A program made the position numbers and the translations under genes. A stretch of 64,000 nucleotides of DNA from Dermacentor variabilis (taxonomy: Eukaryota; Arthropoda; Arachnida; Ixodida; Ixodidae), in the NCBI RefSeq assembly GCF_050947875.1, contig NC_134574.1:150820434-150884433 (forward strand). Direction: 5' to 3'. Of this stretch, positions 1-12,769 are shown one piece after another; the stretch's first letter is position 1; each line of letters starts with the position of its first letter. The notes below the pieces were generated by a model. That model was not told the DNA's origin, did not search any database, and saw only the letters and a list, made by a program, of their open reading frames with translations.

Positions 1-682
1 CGTTCTATCGCTTGTTTCGCCATCCTTACCTTGTTCTCCAGCTTCTTTGTTAACTTCCAAGCTTCTGGTCCATAGGTTAGTACTGGTAAAATGCAATGAT
101 TGTAGCCTTTTTTTTTCAACGATGGTGGTAAGCTCCCAGTTATGATGACGTGATGTTGGCCGTATGCGCTCCGACCCATTCTGACTCTTCTGTAAATTTA
201 CTTCTCATGATCACGATCTCCTGCGGAAAATTGGCCTAGATAGACGTACTCTCGCACAGACTATAGAGGCTGACTGCCGATCATTTATTCTTGTTCTTTT
301 GACAGGCTCTTCAACATTACCTTTTGGTCCATATTATTCTTCAATTCACTCTGACACTTTCTCTGTTAGTGTCCTCAATAAATTGTTGCAATGTGTCCCC
401 AGCGTTGCTGAACAGGACAATTTCATCTGCAAGCTGAAGGTTATTCAGATATTTGACGTTTATCCTCACCCCTAGTTCTTCCCAGTCATAGAGCTTGAAT
501 ATTTTTTTAACCATGCAGGGAATATCATTCGAGAGACTGTGTCTCCTTGCGTGATACCTTTCTGATAAGTGTTTTCCCACTTTTATTGTGGATAATTGAA
601 ACATGTGAAGCCGAACTATCGTTGAGGCAAAGTCGAAGCGAGTCTGAAGAATGTCGGATAGGTGCGTTGTGGCTGAACGCAA
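1..682 (-). pseudogene. Degenerate RTE-type LINE reverse transcriptase fragment
   Basis: Decayed non-LTR retrotransposon ORF that runs off the left edge. The minus-strand frame at 341-682 holds a reverse-transcriptase core: a segment reading WEELGVRINVKYL, followed by LQLADEIVLFS, the position of the family's catalytic box (normally FADDIVL; here the first Asp is kept and the second is Glu). Another minus frame near 500-560 reads GITQGDTVS, the usual box before it, so at least one frameshift separates the two. Further 3' (about 1-290) the minus strand reads YVYLGQ, then LKKKGYNHCILPVLTYG and AWKLTKKLENKVRMAKQAIER, typical of the RT thumb and downstream region of RTE/BovB-like elements. Stops and the lost Asp show it is dead. 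Clade assignment is from family knowledge; no search was run. Confidence 0.9.
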
Positions 683-1433
683 GTATGGCAGTTCTACATA
701 AATGAAATAATTGTTTAATTGTCAGCCGAATGCTGCAAGCACCAGGACCTTGTGTGTGATCTTGATCATTCGCACGAAGGAAGTAGATCAGAAGAATTCA
801 GGTGCAAGCTAGAGTCACCTTAGAACAAACGAGTATAAATCATTGGTTTTCCGGCCGCGCAGGCCTACCCGGTAGCGAGGTGGCTCTTGAGATCGCCAGG
901 GAGCTTTTTCTACACGCTATAGATGTTTTCATCGGGGAGAGCGAGAACCTCCTTTCCGAGCCTCCTAAGAAGGAAAATCAAACCCCTTTAGTAAGATAGC
1001 GCAAGACCAGCCCACCTGGCTGCTACAGGCACAGTTCCTTTCTCCAGCAGGAACAGCCTGTAAGGATACGGACATTCGAAATTGTTCCTCCAAGTTGTTG
1101 GCTCCCGCGGGGCGCGTACGCCCGGATTTGTTTCATGAAAGGATCAAGTTACCTTGTAGTTCCTTGTAGTTTTGTTATACCGCAAATTTCTTATTATATG
1201 GCTTCGTTAAAAGAAATCATACTATATGTGAAATGTCGCTGATGATGAATGATTATGCCCGTAACTTTTGCAACGCAGCTTGCCGAAACGAGCCTTTCTT
1301 GTATATCCTGAAAATTCCCTGCGTTACGTAAGCTTATTTTACGATGTTTATGCGTGTGCAGAACAAAGAGTGCGGCGGAAAAGACCGAGGCAGTCGAAAG
1401 CGCCATTTAACTGCACCGGTGCCAAATAAAAAA

Positions 1434-1477
<44 letters not shown>

Positions 1478-3330
1478 AAAGAAAGAAAGGAATAGTAGTC
1501 AGGCCACCAAATAGCATCGGTCGTGCTGTTGAGCTCCCTTTACAACTGTCACACTGCACTCTAACGCTATGCTCCTCCGACTACGTTTCACTACAGGCCT
1601 GTAGAAAGCCGATGTATTTAATACAGTCCGTTTTATGAGCCAATTTTTGCCGCTCTGACATTTTTTTTTTCATTGCAGGGATTATGCGGGAACAGCTTAG
1701 CAGCGGGAATGACCTACGGTAGTTAAAGGTACGGGGCTTCCCTGGAAGCCGATCATTTCACAATTACGACCGCAGTTGATGAGTATCCCGCTCTCGCATC
1801 CCGCAAAGCTTCGGCGCAGATCCTTCACGCAATAACGCCTGCGAGGACGCCTGCTTCCTGGTCTTGATGGATGTTTCGTGCGACCCGCTTTGCTGCGCGC
1901 GTTGCGTATATCCAACATGAACCCTGCTTTGGGTGATTTAATAGCGACGTAAACTGGAACAATGCAGAGAAAGAGAGAGAGAGATAAAATGAAGGCATGA
2001 AAAACCAAACGTGTATATAGCGAAACGATAACCATTGGGAACAGAAAGTGTAGAGGTCCGAGCGAATAATATGCCAAGGGGCGTCACATTGCTACCGCTG
2101 GGGCCCTGTCGTAGAGGTGAAATGTAGTGTAGAGTTGGTCCGCATAGCAAAAAAAAAAAAAAAAAAAAGATGTTTTTTCCACTGGTCGGAAAAGCTGCAT
2201 GTGCGTAACGGCAGCTGTCGGCGAGACATTACCGAGGCAAAAATTCATCGCTAAACGAAGTATCCTTATATTACCTGAAACCTGGGCCCACATTATGGAA
2301 ATTAAGTTATGCATTTCTTTTTCGCTTCGTAATGCTGACTTCTTTGGGCTGCATAAAGTACAATTTGTGCTTCTGGCTGTCAGGGAGCCTGTCCTTCACT
2401 CCTATATGTTCCCGGGTTCTTTTCTTTTAGTTACTTCTTTTTATTCTGAGTGTCTGCGAGACAGCTACTACAGACGCCGGCGATGAACCCTTTTCCCATT
2501 AAAATTGCTTGAGACAGAAGGAACCACCGGCATAAATATGTATTTGTATGAAAAATAATCACTTCACACACAAAAAAACAACAGAGAAAACGGGAACAAC
2601 TTGAAACGTTATAAGGCAAACCGAGATCATGTGAGGAGATATAACCCGTGCACTAAAACAAAGACCTCCTCTACTTCGGGATGACTCTTTGATGTACGTT
2701 TATTGTGGCTATGCGTAAAAGGATGTGTATTTTGGCACCGTATAGATGAGCCAATGCCAAGACCACACTCCTCTATTCACGCTGAATCACACACTTGTTC
2801 GAGGCTGTTTGCATAACTGAGAGGTATCGAGCGCTTTCATCTTAAATGGAGACAAGGCGTGCATGTCTAAAAAAAGGTCTAAATAAAGTATGAATAGAAA
2901 ACCTTCCTCTCAAACTCTATTCAAATGTTCTACTGCTCTCTCGTTTTTATTGATTATTCAAGCAGAAAGAACTGTAGACGCACGCGCGCTCAAAGCCTGG
3001 CAGGGGTTGAACTTCACTGGCTGTGTTTGCTCAGCAAAGAGCTTAACTCCGGCAATTCTTTGACTCCATATGTGCTCGATGATGATCGGCAACGTGTGGC
3101 AACGAAAAGGAGCCGTATATACGCCGATGAAGCGATCTTGCCGTCAGACCGCGCCGGACTCTATGTGCTAGATCAAAAAAAGAAATAAAGAAGAAAAGAT
3201 ACGCCAACTCACTAGACATCGAGCTGTGGGGTGGTACGATTGTAAAAAAAAATTGAGCATCAAGGCAGCTGCAGTGGACATCAATGTAAGAAAAAAATTT
3301 TAAAATGAATCGCTACTAATATCATGTAAA
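683..3330. other. No gene recognised; intergenic or intronic
   Basis: I see only short chance open frames. Contents are a GAAA microsatellite (1431-1486), a 20-base A run near 2149-2168, a GAGA tract near 1972-1984, and a small tandem duplication of CCTTGTAGTT near 1152-1172. No exon, RNA gene or mobile-element protein is supported. Confidence 0.6.
1431..1486. repeat. (GAAA)n microsatellite
   Basis: About a dozen GAAA units with one interruption near the 3' end. Purine-rich simple repeat with no coding context. Confidence 0.95.
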
Positions 3331-3332
3331 AA

Positions 3333-3486
3333 TTCAATTAAGTAGTGGGGTTTAACGTGCGAAAACCACTTTCTGATTATGAGGCACGCCGTAGTGGAGG
3401 ACTCCGGAAATTTCGACCACCTGGGTTTCTTTAACGTGCACCTAAATCTAAGTACATGGGTGTTTTCGCATATCGCCCCCATCGAA
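3333..3486 (-). mobile_element. 5'-truncated tRNA-type SINE body
   Basis: Minus-orientation copy of the interspersed element seen more completely at 24300-24515 on plus. It runs from the AT-rich 3' tail (aattaagta) through the GTGCGAAAACCACTTTCTGA block and the GTAGTGGAGGACTCCGG block to the block before the tRNA-like head. It stops at about 3486, so the head is missing. I recall this body as very common in ixodid ticks (Ruka-like SINEs). Confidence 0.75.
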
Positions 3487-4905
3487 TAACATCAAGTAGG
3501 TGTTTATGGTGCTTTACGGTAGGGAAGTGCTTATTCAAGGCAAGATATAAAACAGTGGCATTTCCACACGAAAAGCGAGTTGTTGATTACGATGGCGAAG
3601 TATTGGACGACTTGAAGTAACGTGTGTAGTTTTTTTCGCCGTATAAGGAGAAGTAAACGTTCGTTCACTAATTAAACTAATTAGCATAGCGTCGCGCGTG
3701 TACAGGTGAACATGAAGTGACACTCGCTGCCACAATAAACGTTGGCGTGGTGCAGCGCGCAGGCAGAGGGGAGCGGACGGATCGGGTGGTCTTTTGCCAT
3801 AGCTCCTTTGAATCTCTAGATTACCGGACCTTGAAACGCTAGGCGCGTGGAAAGACAGCACCTACATAGCCGCCAGCCATCTCGGCTCGCGCAATCTTTG
3901 CACCTGCCTCCTCTTTTAGCGCACGCTTGATCCCATGACCTCCAACAATGGGCACGCAGGAAGTCTGCGCGCACCAGACCACCATCCTTCTCGGCTCAAA
4001 ATCGCACGCTTTCACTCGGAGCCACAGCATGCGACGCACTTGCAGTTCATACAGAACGTCACGACGACAGCGAAAATTCGTCAAGATTGTCTATAATTTC
4101 TACATAAATCACGATTGCAAGTACTCGATAAAATACAAACGTATCTATAAATATAAACGAAAATTTATTTTGTAGGTGCATTGAACGGCAGTGGTAGCGA
4201 GCGATTTCACTAGCATCGTTAGCTGACAAAGAAAAACGGTAATTTTTCATTTTCAGTAATAAATCACGATGAAGTAGAGCTTGAGGAGCAGGGTGATTAC
4301 CGCGCCAAGCGATTGATTTAAAAATAAGGAATCCAGAAAGACTCTTCTCAACTTTCGCAGAGAGGAAATTTGCCATCAAAGATATGGCATCAAAGATGGC
4401 ATCATTGACTTCAGACACATGCTGGCGGGCTGTCCCGCGACTCTCGCCGACCACGAAGAAACATAGCTTTACTGGCACAAGATGATATCAAGCTCTTCAT
4501 ATCAAGATCAACTACGGGCTGTTCATAGGGTCCACGATGGCGCCATAGGGCTCGGCTTGACGGTGCCGACGTCGACGCGGCCCGCCTCGGTCTGAAAATG
4601 CCAGGCTTCAGGATGCGAGGCGGATGCTGTACCATTAGAAACATAATTAATAAATATTTTTACTGAGCTACTTAACCACTGCATTTCCTCATGTAGGCAG
4701 TACCCGCCTCATCCTGAAATGACCCTGGAACGACCGCACAACGCCAGTTCTTAGACACAATTCTTGTTTTCACAAAGCTCAAAACGCAAAATGAGGGTTA
4801 GATTTTTGCTTACATATATCCGATGCAGCCGAAGGGATATTTGTGAAATTTCAATGCATTTCGCCTTAGCACGCACTCAGGATTAGCTTCAAACTTTTTT
4901 CCTTT
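3487..4905. other. No gene recognised
   Basis: Unique-looking sequence of mixed composition. Short overlapping frames occur on both strands (3535-4478), but none has recognisable motifs, splice context or consistent coding character. AT-rich from 4080 to 4170. Confidence 0.6.
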
Positions 4906-5006
4906 TCCGCCCTACGTTGGAACGCTGTAGCCGCGGCCGGGAGCTGAACCCGTGAACTCGTAGTCGGCAGAATAAAATGATAACCGCTGTGCTACCGCCT
5001 CCTGAG
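4906..5006 (-). mobile_element. SINE head with tRNA-like A and B boxes
   Basis: On the minus strand this reads GGTAGCACAGCGG (A-box-like), then GGTTCAGCTCCCGGCC (B-box-like), about 45 bases apart: the internal RNA polymerase III promoter layout of tRNA-derived SINEs. It lacks tRNA folding arms and a discriminator, so it is not a tRNA gene. The body that should follow at lower coordinates is unrecognisable. Confidence 0.65.
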
Positions 5007-7165
5007 AGAATCGCTTACATATGCAGGTGCTTGGTTAACTACGTTCAATCGGGTGACAGGTTGTAAGCGTTTCCATGCGGCAACTTGTTCCTTGGGCCTA
5101 AAGTGCCGCTTCAACTCCGTATCCCCACCCGTACTGCGGATATTAGGGAAGTGAGAGCATAGAGAATGATGAGCCGTTCAGTTGAAAGGAAACAGACCTG
5201 GGCACACACCAGCGGTGCGTAGGCCACTTCAGCCATTGTTGTTCTTTCGGGGATACTCCCGATGTGGGGGAGATGCGCTTCCCTCGATGGTGCCACCACC
5301 CACGGCTCGTACTCCCATTTCCTCCTCGAAATGCGGGAGCCGCCATCTTTCATCCCGGAAGGACACCATCCTGCCTTTGCGGACGTTTCGTTGAACCGCT
5401 CGACGAGGCACGCTTCACGTCAAACACAGACTTGGAGTTTCACTCGTGGTCGAATAAAAAAACAAGAAGAAAACTCCGTTAGCTGCTGTCAGGACCACCG
5501 ACAATAGCACCGGCTGCTAGAGTCATTAATCTGGGCTAATGGTGAAGAGAAACGTTGAGCGGTGGCGCTACAACCCAGAGATTTGCAGCTGGTTTTTCTG
5601 GTTGGCGTAGTTGTAGATCGAAACATTTGTATTCTGCACAAGTGTTCACGAAGCTTAGAATCAATGTCTTTCACTGCTAAGATGTTAAAGCGAAGCACTT
5701 GGTACACACTCAGTATATAGGGGGAACCAACCACCACCTCATGTTATCACCTGCACAATGTTTCCTCAATAGTAGATTTAAAACTTCTTGGTTGCAAAAT
5801 GGGTTCATAACTTTGAGAACTACCGGAGAACAAATGTGAAAATTGTCCAACCGATAAACTTGTAATCCACGAGGGCCAGCACTGATTCCTTTGCTGCTAA
5901 TTATTTTCAAGTAATGGGCTGATGCAAGGTACAATGGACTTCAAAAGCCATTTCCTAGTGGAGGATTCTATGGCTCGCTGGGAGGCTGCAACATGCACAG
6001 GTGCCTTATTTATTGCGCAGTTTAATTGTTTGAAGTTGCCGATTCCGATGTACGTCATAGGACCACTAAGAGAACCTCCTTAGCTGGCCTCGAGATATGA
6101 AGACGCTGACGACTACAAACAATGAAACGAAATTTACGCGGCTATCTAAGAACAGCCTGCTAGGATTAAAATTGAGACAGATTTTAAAATAGGCACCAGG
6201 AGCAAAGCTCTTCTAAGCTAACACAGGCTCACGCATTGTTGAAACGCTTTAAATTTAAGGAATAAAAAACACATCCTCTTTACACTTAACCCATAATGAA
6301 CTACGGGTTGTTTCCACGTGTTGCCGCCATTGTCACGCCACCTTCGCTCCACTCCAACCACTCCCACCGAACTCTACAAATGATACCCTTTAAGAAGAAA
6401 GAAAAAATAACCGCCTTTCACGCTGTCTAGGTTAAAACGATGCGCTATGCGTAGAAACGCTGCTGCCGCCATCACTGTCAATACGGGTTGGTTCGACTGC
6501 CACACCCGCAATGAAACAAAAAGAAAAAAGAAACACTCCTCTCGGGCCACTTAAACACGCATGCGATAGGGAACCCCAACCCATTTAAAACTGCGCCGGC
6601 CATAATTTGAAGTCAGCCGAGGCGCCATGTCAGTCGTCATATTCACCGAGTGCCTCCCGGCTGCTGCCACGACGAGAGATTTCGCCACCGCAAGAACTTC
6701 CGGTTGCTCCATTATACACATTCAAACCGGAAACGTGCGTTGCGGCAAATAAAAAGAATGCATTTGAAGAAAGCGGCCCTGTCTCGCTTGGAGTTTTATC
6801 GCTGTAATAAACAGGCGATGTGCCCCATCGGCCCCGATCCCTGCACGGCTTCACTTCCTTCGCGTAACTCCTATTGTATCGGTCGCGTGTGCATAGCTTC
6901 GCAATACATGAGTCACGGGAACATTGACGACCGATAGCGACAGTCAACAAAAGTGTCGGGGTTCACAAAAAGTTGATGGCGCAGGCGAAGCGCAGCTCCT
7001 TGCACTCGCGCATGCCGAGACAAGCAGCATATGAAGGAAACAGCTCTGTTATCGTGCTCAATAATTCTTGATGTTCTGTCGAAAAGTGTAGAGCTGTAAA
7101 ATGGTTCGCAAAGCACTTCATAGGCAACGATTTTCTTGAGCAAGAATGCTTAGTGGCGCAGAGAA
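5007..7165. other. No gene recognised; GC-rich patch at 5100-5510
   Basis: The patch at 5111-5507 is open in several frames on both strands at once (60-82 codons each), which reflects few AT-rich stops rather than coding. It ends near an AATAAA at 5453, so it could be a transcript or LTR 3' end, but I found no LTR borders. The rest (5510-7165) shows nothing recognisable. Confidence 0.5.
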
Positions 7166-7167
7166 AG

Positions 7168-7222
7168 GAAAGAAAATTAAATTAAATATGGGGTTTTACG
7201 TGCCAAAACCACTTTCTGATCA
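7168..7222 (-). mobile_element. Short SINE 3'-end fragment
   Basis: About 50 bases matching the 3' terminus of the 24.3-kb SINE family in minus orientation: AATTAAATTAAATATGGGG followed by ACGTGCCAAAACCACTTTCTG, then abrupt loss of similarity. Confidence 0.65.
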
Positions 7223-7280
7223 AGGCATAAGAAGGAAAGGCAGGAATAACAATAAGACTGGGTCCAACTTACTACCCTGC

Positions 7281-10200
7281 AAGTGGGTCTAAAGAATAAC
7301 GGTTTAGGAATCAAAGACCGAAGCTTTACAGTTCGTAAGCGGCTTGTTTAGTTCGTAATCACATTGTCTGGTACCCTTTTCTCCAAGTAACCTAAAAGCT
7401 ATTTTCTGATGAAGAGCCAAGAACATTAAGCAGATCTAATCCTTCTCTATACTACGCTGGCCATAGTGTTATGCCAGGTGTCTTCTTTAGGTATAGCTGC
7501 ATAACCCAAATCACATGTAACCAGACATGCGAAAACAATTTTTTAGCAGTGTTTGTTGACGCAGGTTGCAGAAACCAATAATTAAAATGCTTATTTGCTA
7601 ACAGTGGAAACAAAAGTTCCTATGTTTATAAAACAGCCAACGTACATCTCACACAATATTCGTATCAAACGTGACAGCATTTCTTATATTCACGTAAGAC
7701 CAATGAATAGCATAATTCCGAAGCAGAAATGCTGACCTGCCTGTGGCAAAAAAAATTATGAACTTCACATTCGTCACAGCATGTGAATCTATTAGTTGAC
7801 AAATTGCCTCACGTTAAAAAAAAGTTGAAGCATGTGGACCACTACTCACAAACAAGGTTTTGCCTTAGATAAAGAAGCCTGAAGAACGTTTATTTTGAAA
7901 TGCGTACGTGCATCTTTGTAGCATCCGTCAAGTGCTCATGTCTTGGTTGAATAGGGCGACTTAGGTGCCTTTTTTTGGAACTGCGCAAATCAATTTTGGC
8001 AGTAAGAATGACTATACTAGCGTGCGAGTAAAACATTTATAAATTTTACGCAGTCAATCTAACACGAGAGAGTACACCTTTGCGTCATATTCGGCCGTCA
8101 TATTCTCTGCATATTACTTCAATGCATCAAATGCTCTCAAAAGCAAATAAATAACAAGTAAGCGAGAAGCCGCAGAGTCTTCAATTACTAGAGCTAACTA
8201 GATTACTAGAGCTAACTCAGGCTCTAACGTCTTTGGGAGCTGCAAGTACGGTAGTTTAACCAGCATTGGAATGGCAGTTAGTTCATGGATTTGCCTAAAC
8301 ATTGTCCTTCTGGCTTTAAACGGCTTTGAGACTTCACAAATTGATTGTACTGCATTACAAACACTGCATTATCTACGTAACAATTCACAATCATTACTCA
8401 TGTGCTTGAGCAGAGACCAATACCATTGACGTGTTTAGCAAACTTTGAGTGCTTGGACAATTTATTAAGGTGAAGCGTAATAAATAACTTCCTGATAACT
8501 TCTGAAGGCACAAGCACGAAGATTAGACAAATCTGTTCACTAACCACCATTCCTGTGATAGCTGAATGATCCCTGTTCCAGCACGTCGCAGCGCTCTAGT
8601 CTCTCGAAGAAGCCCAGCTGTATCAAATGAAATATTATATTAAGGCTTGTTTAAAACTTCATGTTACACAGGTGCCACGCTCTCTCACTCATCACTCGTG
8701 TTGCAATGCGCACCCGTGGACAACGCTTCCCGCAACGGTTCTCTGAGTGCGTAGTACCGTGACCCGTTGTTTGCGCACATAAGACTCTTCAGCAACACGT
8801 TAGACAGGGAACGCCGCATCAATCTTTCCAACGCACTCAACAGGAACTCCATACCGTCACGTGCCATCGCGTTTGTGAAAGCGATCACACTAACACCAAA
8901 CACACGTGCCCGAACAAACAGCGTGGGCACGCGAAAACCTACTCAGAGGGTGCTGTGTCACAACGGATGAGAATGCATGGACCGCATGAATGGACTGCAC
9001 CCAGATTAGGAACGGAGCTTCACGTCGCCCCTGTTTGTGCGTGTTATTCTATAGAAGCGAAGAAACTATAATCATCGTTCTGCTGTTTAACCTTCGTGTT
9101 TGCACACCCGTGGTATACTTCTATGCATAACATGATTAAGAAATGTTGACGCGGTGGTAACGAAAGTTTACGTAACATTTAGTAAAATAACCTTGGTTTC
9201 ATTTCCTGTATTTAGCAACTTTCGTTTGACACATTTCTGCGTTTGACTGGTCAGCCTTTACTGTCCCTAAAACACAATTTGGTTGGCCTCTGGTCTTTAT
9301 TTCCGTCGGTTAGAGATTTCCTTCCGCACGTGTCAGCTACGGCCTATGTAACTTCACCGTGTTTCCTATCTATGCACTGCGGTAGCGCAGCAGCTATGCT
9401 GTTCTACTCCCGAGTAAAACGGAAGCTAAAATACGAGCTTTCAAGATACAAAATCAATTCACGGAGTATAACAGACGCCGTAGTTGTAGCACATCTGTAG
9501 GCGTAAATACTCCGGGTTAAATTCAGATATCTAGCATTCTTTAACGGGAAACGAAAGCACGGTGTACGAGCATTTTGCATGCCCACACCCTCGAAATTCA
9601 CCCGCCGCAGCCGGGAACACAACACGTTAAGTCACGTTCAGCAGTTACAATGTCACGACTGCTGATCAACCGCAGCGGTTCCTCTGCTGAGCAGACGTCG
9701 CGCTTTTGATTCCCAGCCATTACAACTGCAGTGAACTTGGTGTGGCCCGTATAATAACGATCATGTACCTTGCTATGGATGCATTGTGAAGAAACCAAGG
9801 TATTCTAAATTAGCCCCTATATCACTTGACTTCGGGGCTCGTAGAGCGGCCCGTTATGCGACACTGGAAGTCTGGAGCGCTAAAACCCGTCACTTTGTCA
9901 TTATAATCGAGCGAGTTAGCGTTTTACGATACGTGATACGCTGGGACCACGGCGCCGGCATGTCGTGTACCGCTGACTGCCACGCAGGTTAGCGTGATGG
10001 TGTAACAACATGACGGCGCCCAGACCCCCCCCCCAGCCCATACCGACCCGCACCGATCTCAATTTAGCCTGAAAATTTTCTCGCGTTATGAGAGACAGAA
10101 ATAAACGGTAAAATGAGCCACGGTTTCGCCTGATCATCTCACGCTGAGGATCAAGTGTTAGCAACCTTGCACCGTTTTTATCGGGGCAGCTGTTTTTTTT

Positions 10201-10850
10201 TTTGATCTCCTAAGCCTAGAAAGATGGCACCGAACTGAGAGCATCTTGATTTTCGCCTAACAGAGGCATTAGCATTGCTGATGAGTTGGCGACGCCGAGC
10301 GCTCTAGAAGTCATAAACTTCAATGAATTTCTAATTTCAGCACGTTATAGCATGGTATCGGATGATCGTATGCTAAAACAATGACCACTTTGTATGTTCG
10401 CGGATTAGGGGAGAGTCGGCGCATGCCCAGAAGCCCTGGCGTATCAGGTATCATGCAATACCGAAACAGTACATAATCTACTGGCCTTCTGCAAGTTAAA
10501 ACAGAACTTCAAGTAACGGAAGACTCTTTACGTGCTCAGAGGTAAACTTCGGCAATTTCAGGAACGCGAGAAAACTGGGGCACTTAGCCCTTCTACTTGC
10601 GGGCACGGCATTTATTATCAGCAGCACACCGGTCTAGTATATAAATGCCAACTGATTATCAGATCTCATCAGTATCTAACGAAACACACACCTACAACAC
10701 CCGGCACATATGTTATAATAAGGAAAAATACGTACGAACTACGGCACCCAAAAACTTAGCTACAAAATTTCCAGCTTTTTAATGATCACCATCCTGCTGA
10801 AAGCATTATCCAGAAAAGTAAATCATTCAAAGCTTTGAAAAATAACATCA
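7281..10850. other. No gene recognised
   Basis: Mostly AT-rich sequence. Contains a duplicated 16-mer (attactagagctaact at 8184 and 8202), a GC-richer patch at 8690-8980 open on both strands without recognisable motifs, and a C run near 10026. Nothing supports a gene. Confidence 0.6.
8184..8217. repeat. Duplicated 16-mer
   Basis: attactagagctaact occurs at 8184-8199 and again at 8202-8217, separated by two bases. Simple local duplication. Confidence 0.9.
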
Positions 10851-10861
10851 CTATGTATCTG

Positions 10862-11156
10862 ATGTCACTGCAGGCATGACCACTCCTTTTGTTGTTGTTT
10901 TTCTGTTGTTTCTTACAGTATTTACCCAATTGTACATAAATGTTCAATATGAAATAACTCCAGTTTCAATGTTAACCAACCACTCTGTATTTCCATCTCA
11001 TTTAGTGTTTATTTTATGCGCTGAATTTTTTGTGCTCTAGAATGGGAGCAAAAAGGGCGCAGACTCCTTGTCAGGCATCCACTTGCCTTTTGGTCTGCGC
11101 CCTAGGCAACTGTACCATACGTTGTCTGAATAAACTGTTTGACTCTTTGAAAAAAA
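10862..11156 (+). mobile_element. Retroposed LINE-like 3' end with hairpin and A tail
   Basis: Looks like the 3' untranslated end of a retroposed transcript: AATAAA at about 11129, a short A run (11150-11157), and an 11-bp perfect inverted repeat upstream. I recall similar sequence as a dispersed tick repeat, which is memory only. No coding frame is preserved. A processed host transcript end is the alternative. Confidence 0.45.
11054..11103 (+). other. 11-bp perfect stem, 28-base loop
   Basis: AGGGCGCAGAC at 11054-11064 is the exact reverse complement of GTCTGCGCCCT at 11093-11103. It lies shortly upstream of AATAAA in the retroposed 3' end, a position where some LINEs carry a structure recognised by their reverse transcriptase. 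That role is inference. Confidence 0.8.
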
Positions 11157-11379
11157 ATGTAACTCTTGTTATCGCTCACTTGGAATTAAGTAATATGTGA
11201 GCTTTGTGGCTAGTAACATTTTCAGTGCCTGCTTGAAAGTAGCACACGAGGATACAATATAAAAAAATACTGCCACCTTGGTATTTTCGTTAGGCTTTTT
11301 TTGTTGATTCCTTCCGACAAAGCAAATGCCTTAACGTGTTCAAGTGATCAACAGTGGTTAGAAGAGGCTTGTTATTGAA

Positions 11380-11413
11380 GCCAACGTTTCAACAAGCACA
11401 CTCGTCTTCAGGG
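11380..11413 (-). ncRNA. Hammerhead-ribozyme-like core (decayed)
   Basis: On the minus strand CTGAAGA (plus 11405-11411) is followed by CGAG-TGTG-CTTG, which can form a short helix II, then TT and GAAAC (plus 11386-11390). CUGANGA plus a hairpin plus GAAA is the hammerhead core, and Penelope-like elements are known to carry such motifs. The two unpaired T before GAAA and no clear helix I partner argue that this copy is inactive. Confidence 0.35.
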
Positions 11414-11935
11414 AAAAACAGTTGTCACCTTAACGACAACTATCTTTGTCGAGGAACGCTGCCTGCAGACACATATGCCGCTGTTTTTCAAAGCTAAGCG
11501 TTCAAAAATCTGGTACGAGAAAACATGGGTCCTTCAATATCTACTACTATAACGATATTTTGGTCCTTCAATACTACTGGAAATTAAGGCCTGGTTGTTA
11601 TTGCCTTCTGCTAATTTTTTGCTTTAGTTTGTCCTAGGGCATAGAAGATTTAGTTACTCATGATCGCAAAACCCTGTCTACCGCATAAACCAACCCCCTC
11701 CCTCCAAAAATAGGAAAGAGGGAGAGGGCGGTGATGCGGAACACGAATCTACATAAGTGTGGCGGCTGATTGATGTGAAAACACACTCGGAATAGACAAT
11801 GTCGACGATGACCTTTTACTGCAGCCCGGGCATGTCCATAGAGGGCGCTGAACTTCTGCCTCCAGCAGAAGTAGAAAAACGATAAACAACGGAGGCTTGC
11901 AAATACAAAGTTCACAATAGATGTTCAAAAAGTTT

Positions 11936-12110
11936 GGTTATGGGAATTCATCGTGGGTTTATTTTTTCTTTCTGTTTTTTTTATTTTTTGTTCGTTAACA
12001 TAGGTAAGACATTAGGCAGTATAATAACAAGAGCCTGGTGGCGCAACCAACCATGCCGTTTCAAAGGTACGCTCATAGCATTCATGCATCCATCCATCCA
12101 GCATTGATTT
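11936..12110 (+). mobile_element. LINE 3' end with (ATCC)n tail
   Basis: Matches in plus orientation the 3' UTR seen in minus orientation at 53800-53900. Shared blocks are CATTAGGCAGTATAATA, CAAGAGC, TGGTGGCGCAACC and CGCTCATA, followed by a tail of CATCC units (12087-12101). The coding part is missing, so it is a 5'-truncated insertion. Confidence 0.7.
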
Positions 12111-12128
12111 CGGATAGAACAGGAAACT

Positions 12129-12160
12129 AGAAGAGGGCCTCGATAGAAGAGGGCCTCGAT
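12129..12160. repeat. Tandem 16-mer duplication
   Basis: agaagagggcctcgat is repeated exactly twice head to tail. Confidence 0.95.
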
Positions 12161-12769
12161 ACATCCTCACTCTAATCCCAACCCGGGTGCTATAGCCGAC
12201 TTCAAGGAAACTATTTTAGCTAACAGGTCTTCTATAGGCGAGCGAGGCCACCGTTGAAGTCAGAGCCATGTGGAGGTGTGAGAGACCACGTTGTATGCCT
12301 AATATATGTTATGTACTTGAACAAAGGCAGAAAGCACTATGGAATAAAAAGCACACTAAGACTCTGTATACTACTTCTGCCTGCATACGCCTGTGAATGC
12401 AAGTAACGTGTCTCCAAATTGCACTTGAAGTGAACTTCAACTTGTTGTGCATCATGCAACCTCCCTACTTGCACGTATATAAGTTTGCATTTGAAAGTTC
12501 ACCAACTCGTTCAAATTATTATTTGAACATGTTTGTGAATGCGTTGTAGTTAGCGGTTTAACGTATGTTACAAAAACTGTCTTCGTAGACACATTTTGTG
12601 AACTGACCTTAACCATCTGCAATTATATTTGCAATATAATTTTTATGTTTAATGTAACGGCACGTTAAGTTATCTCTTACTAACTCGAAAAGACGTAACC
12701 AACACAGATGCACAGATAGCTGCACAGATTCTTAAGACAAGCCTAATGAAAAATATCCAAAGGAACGTG

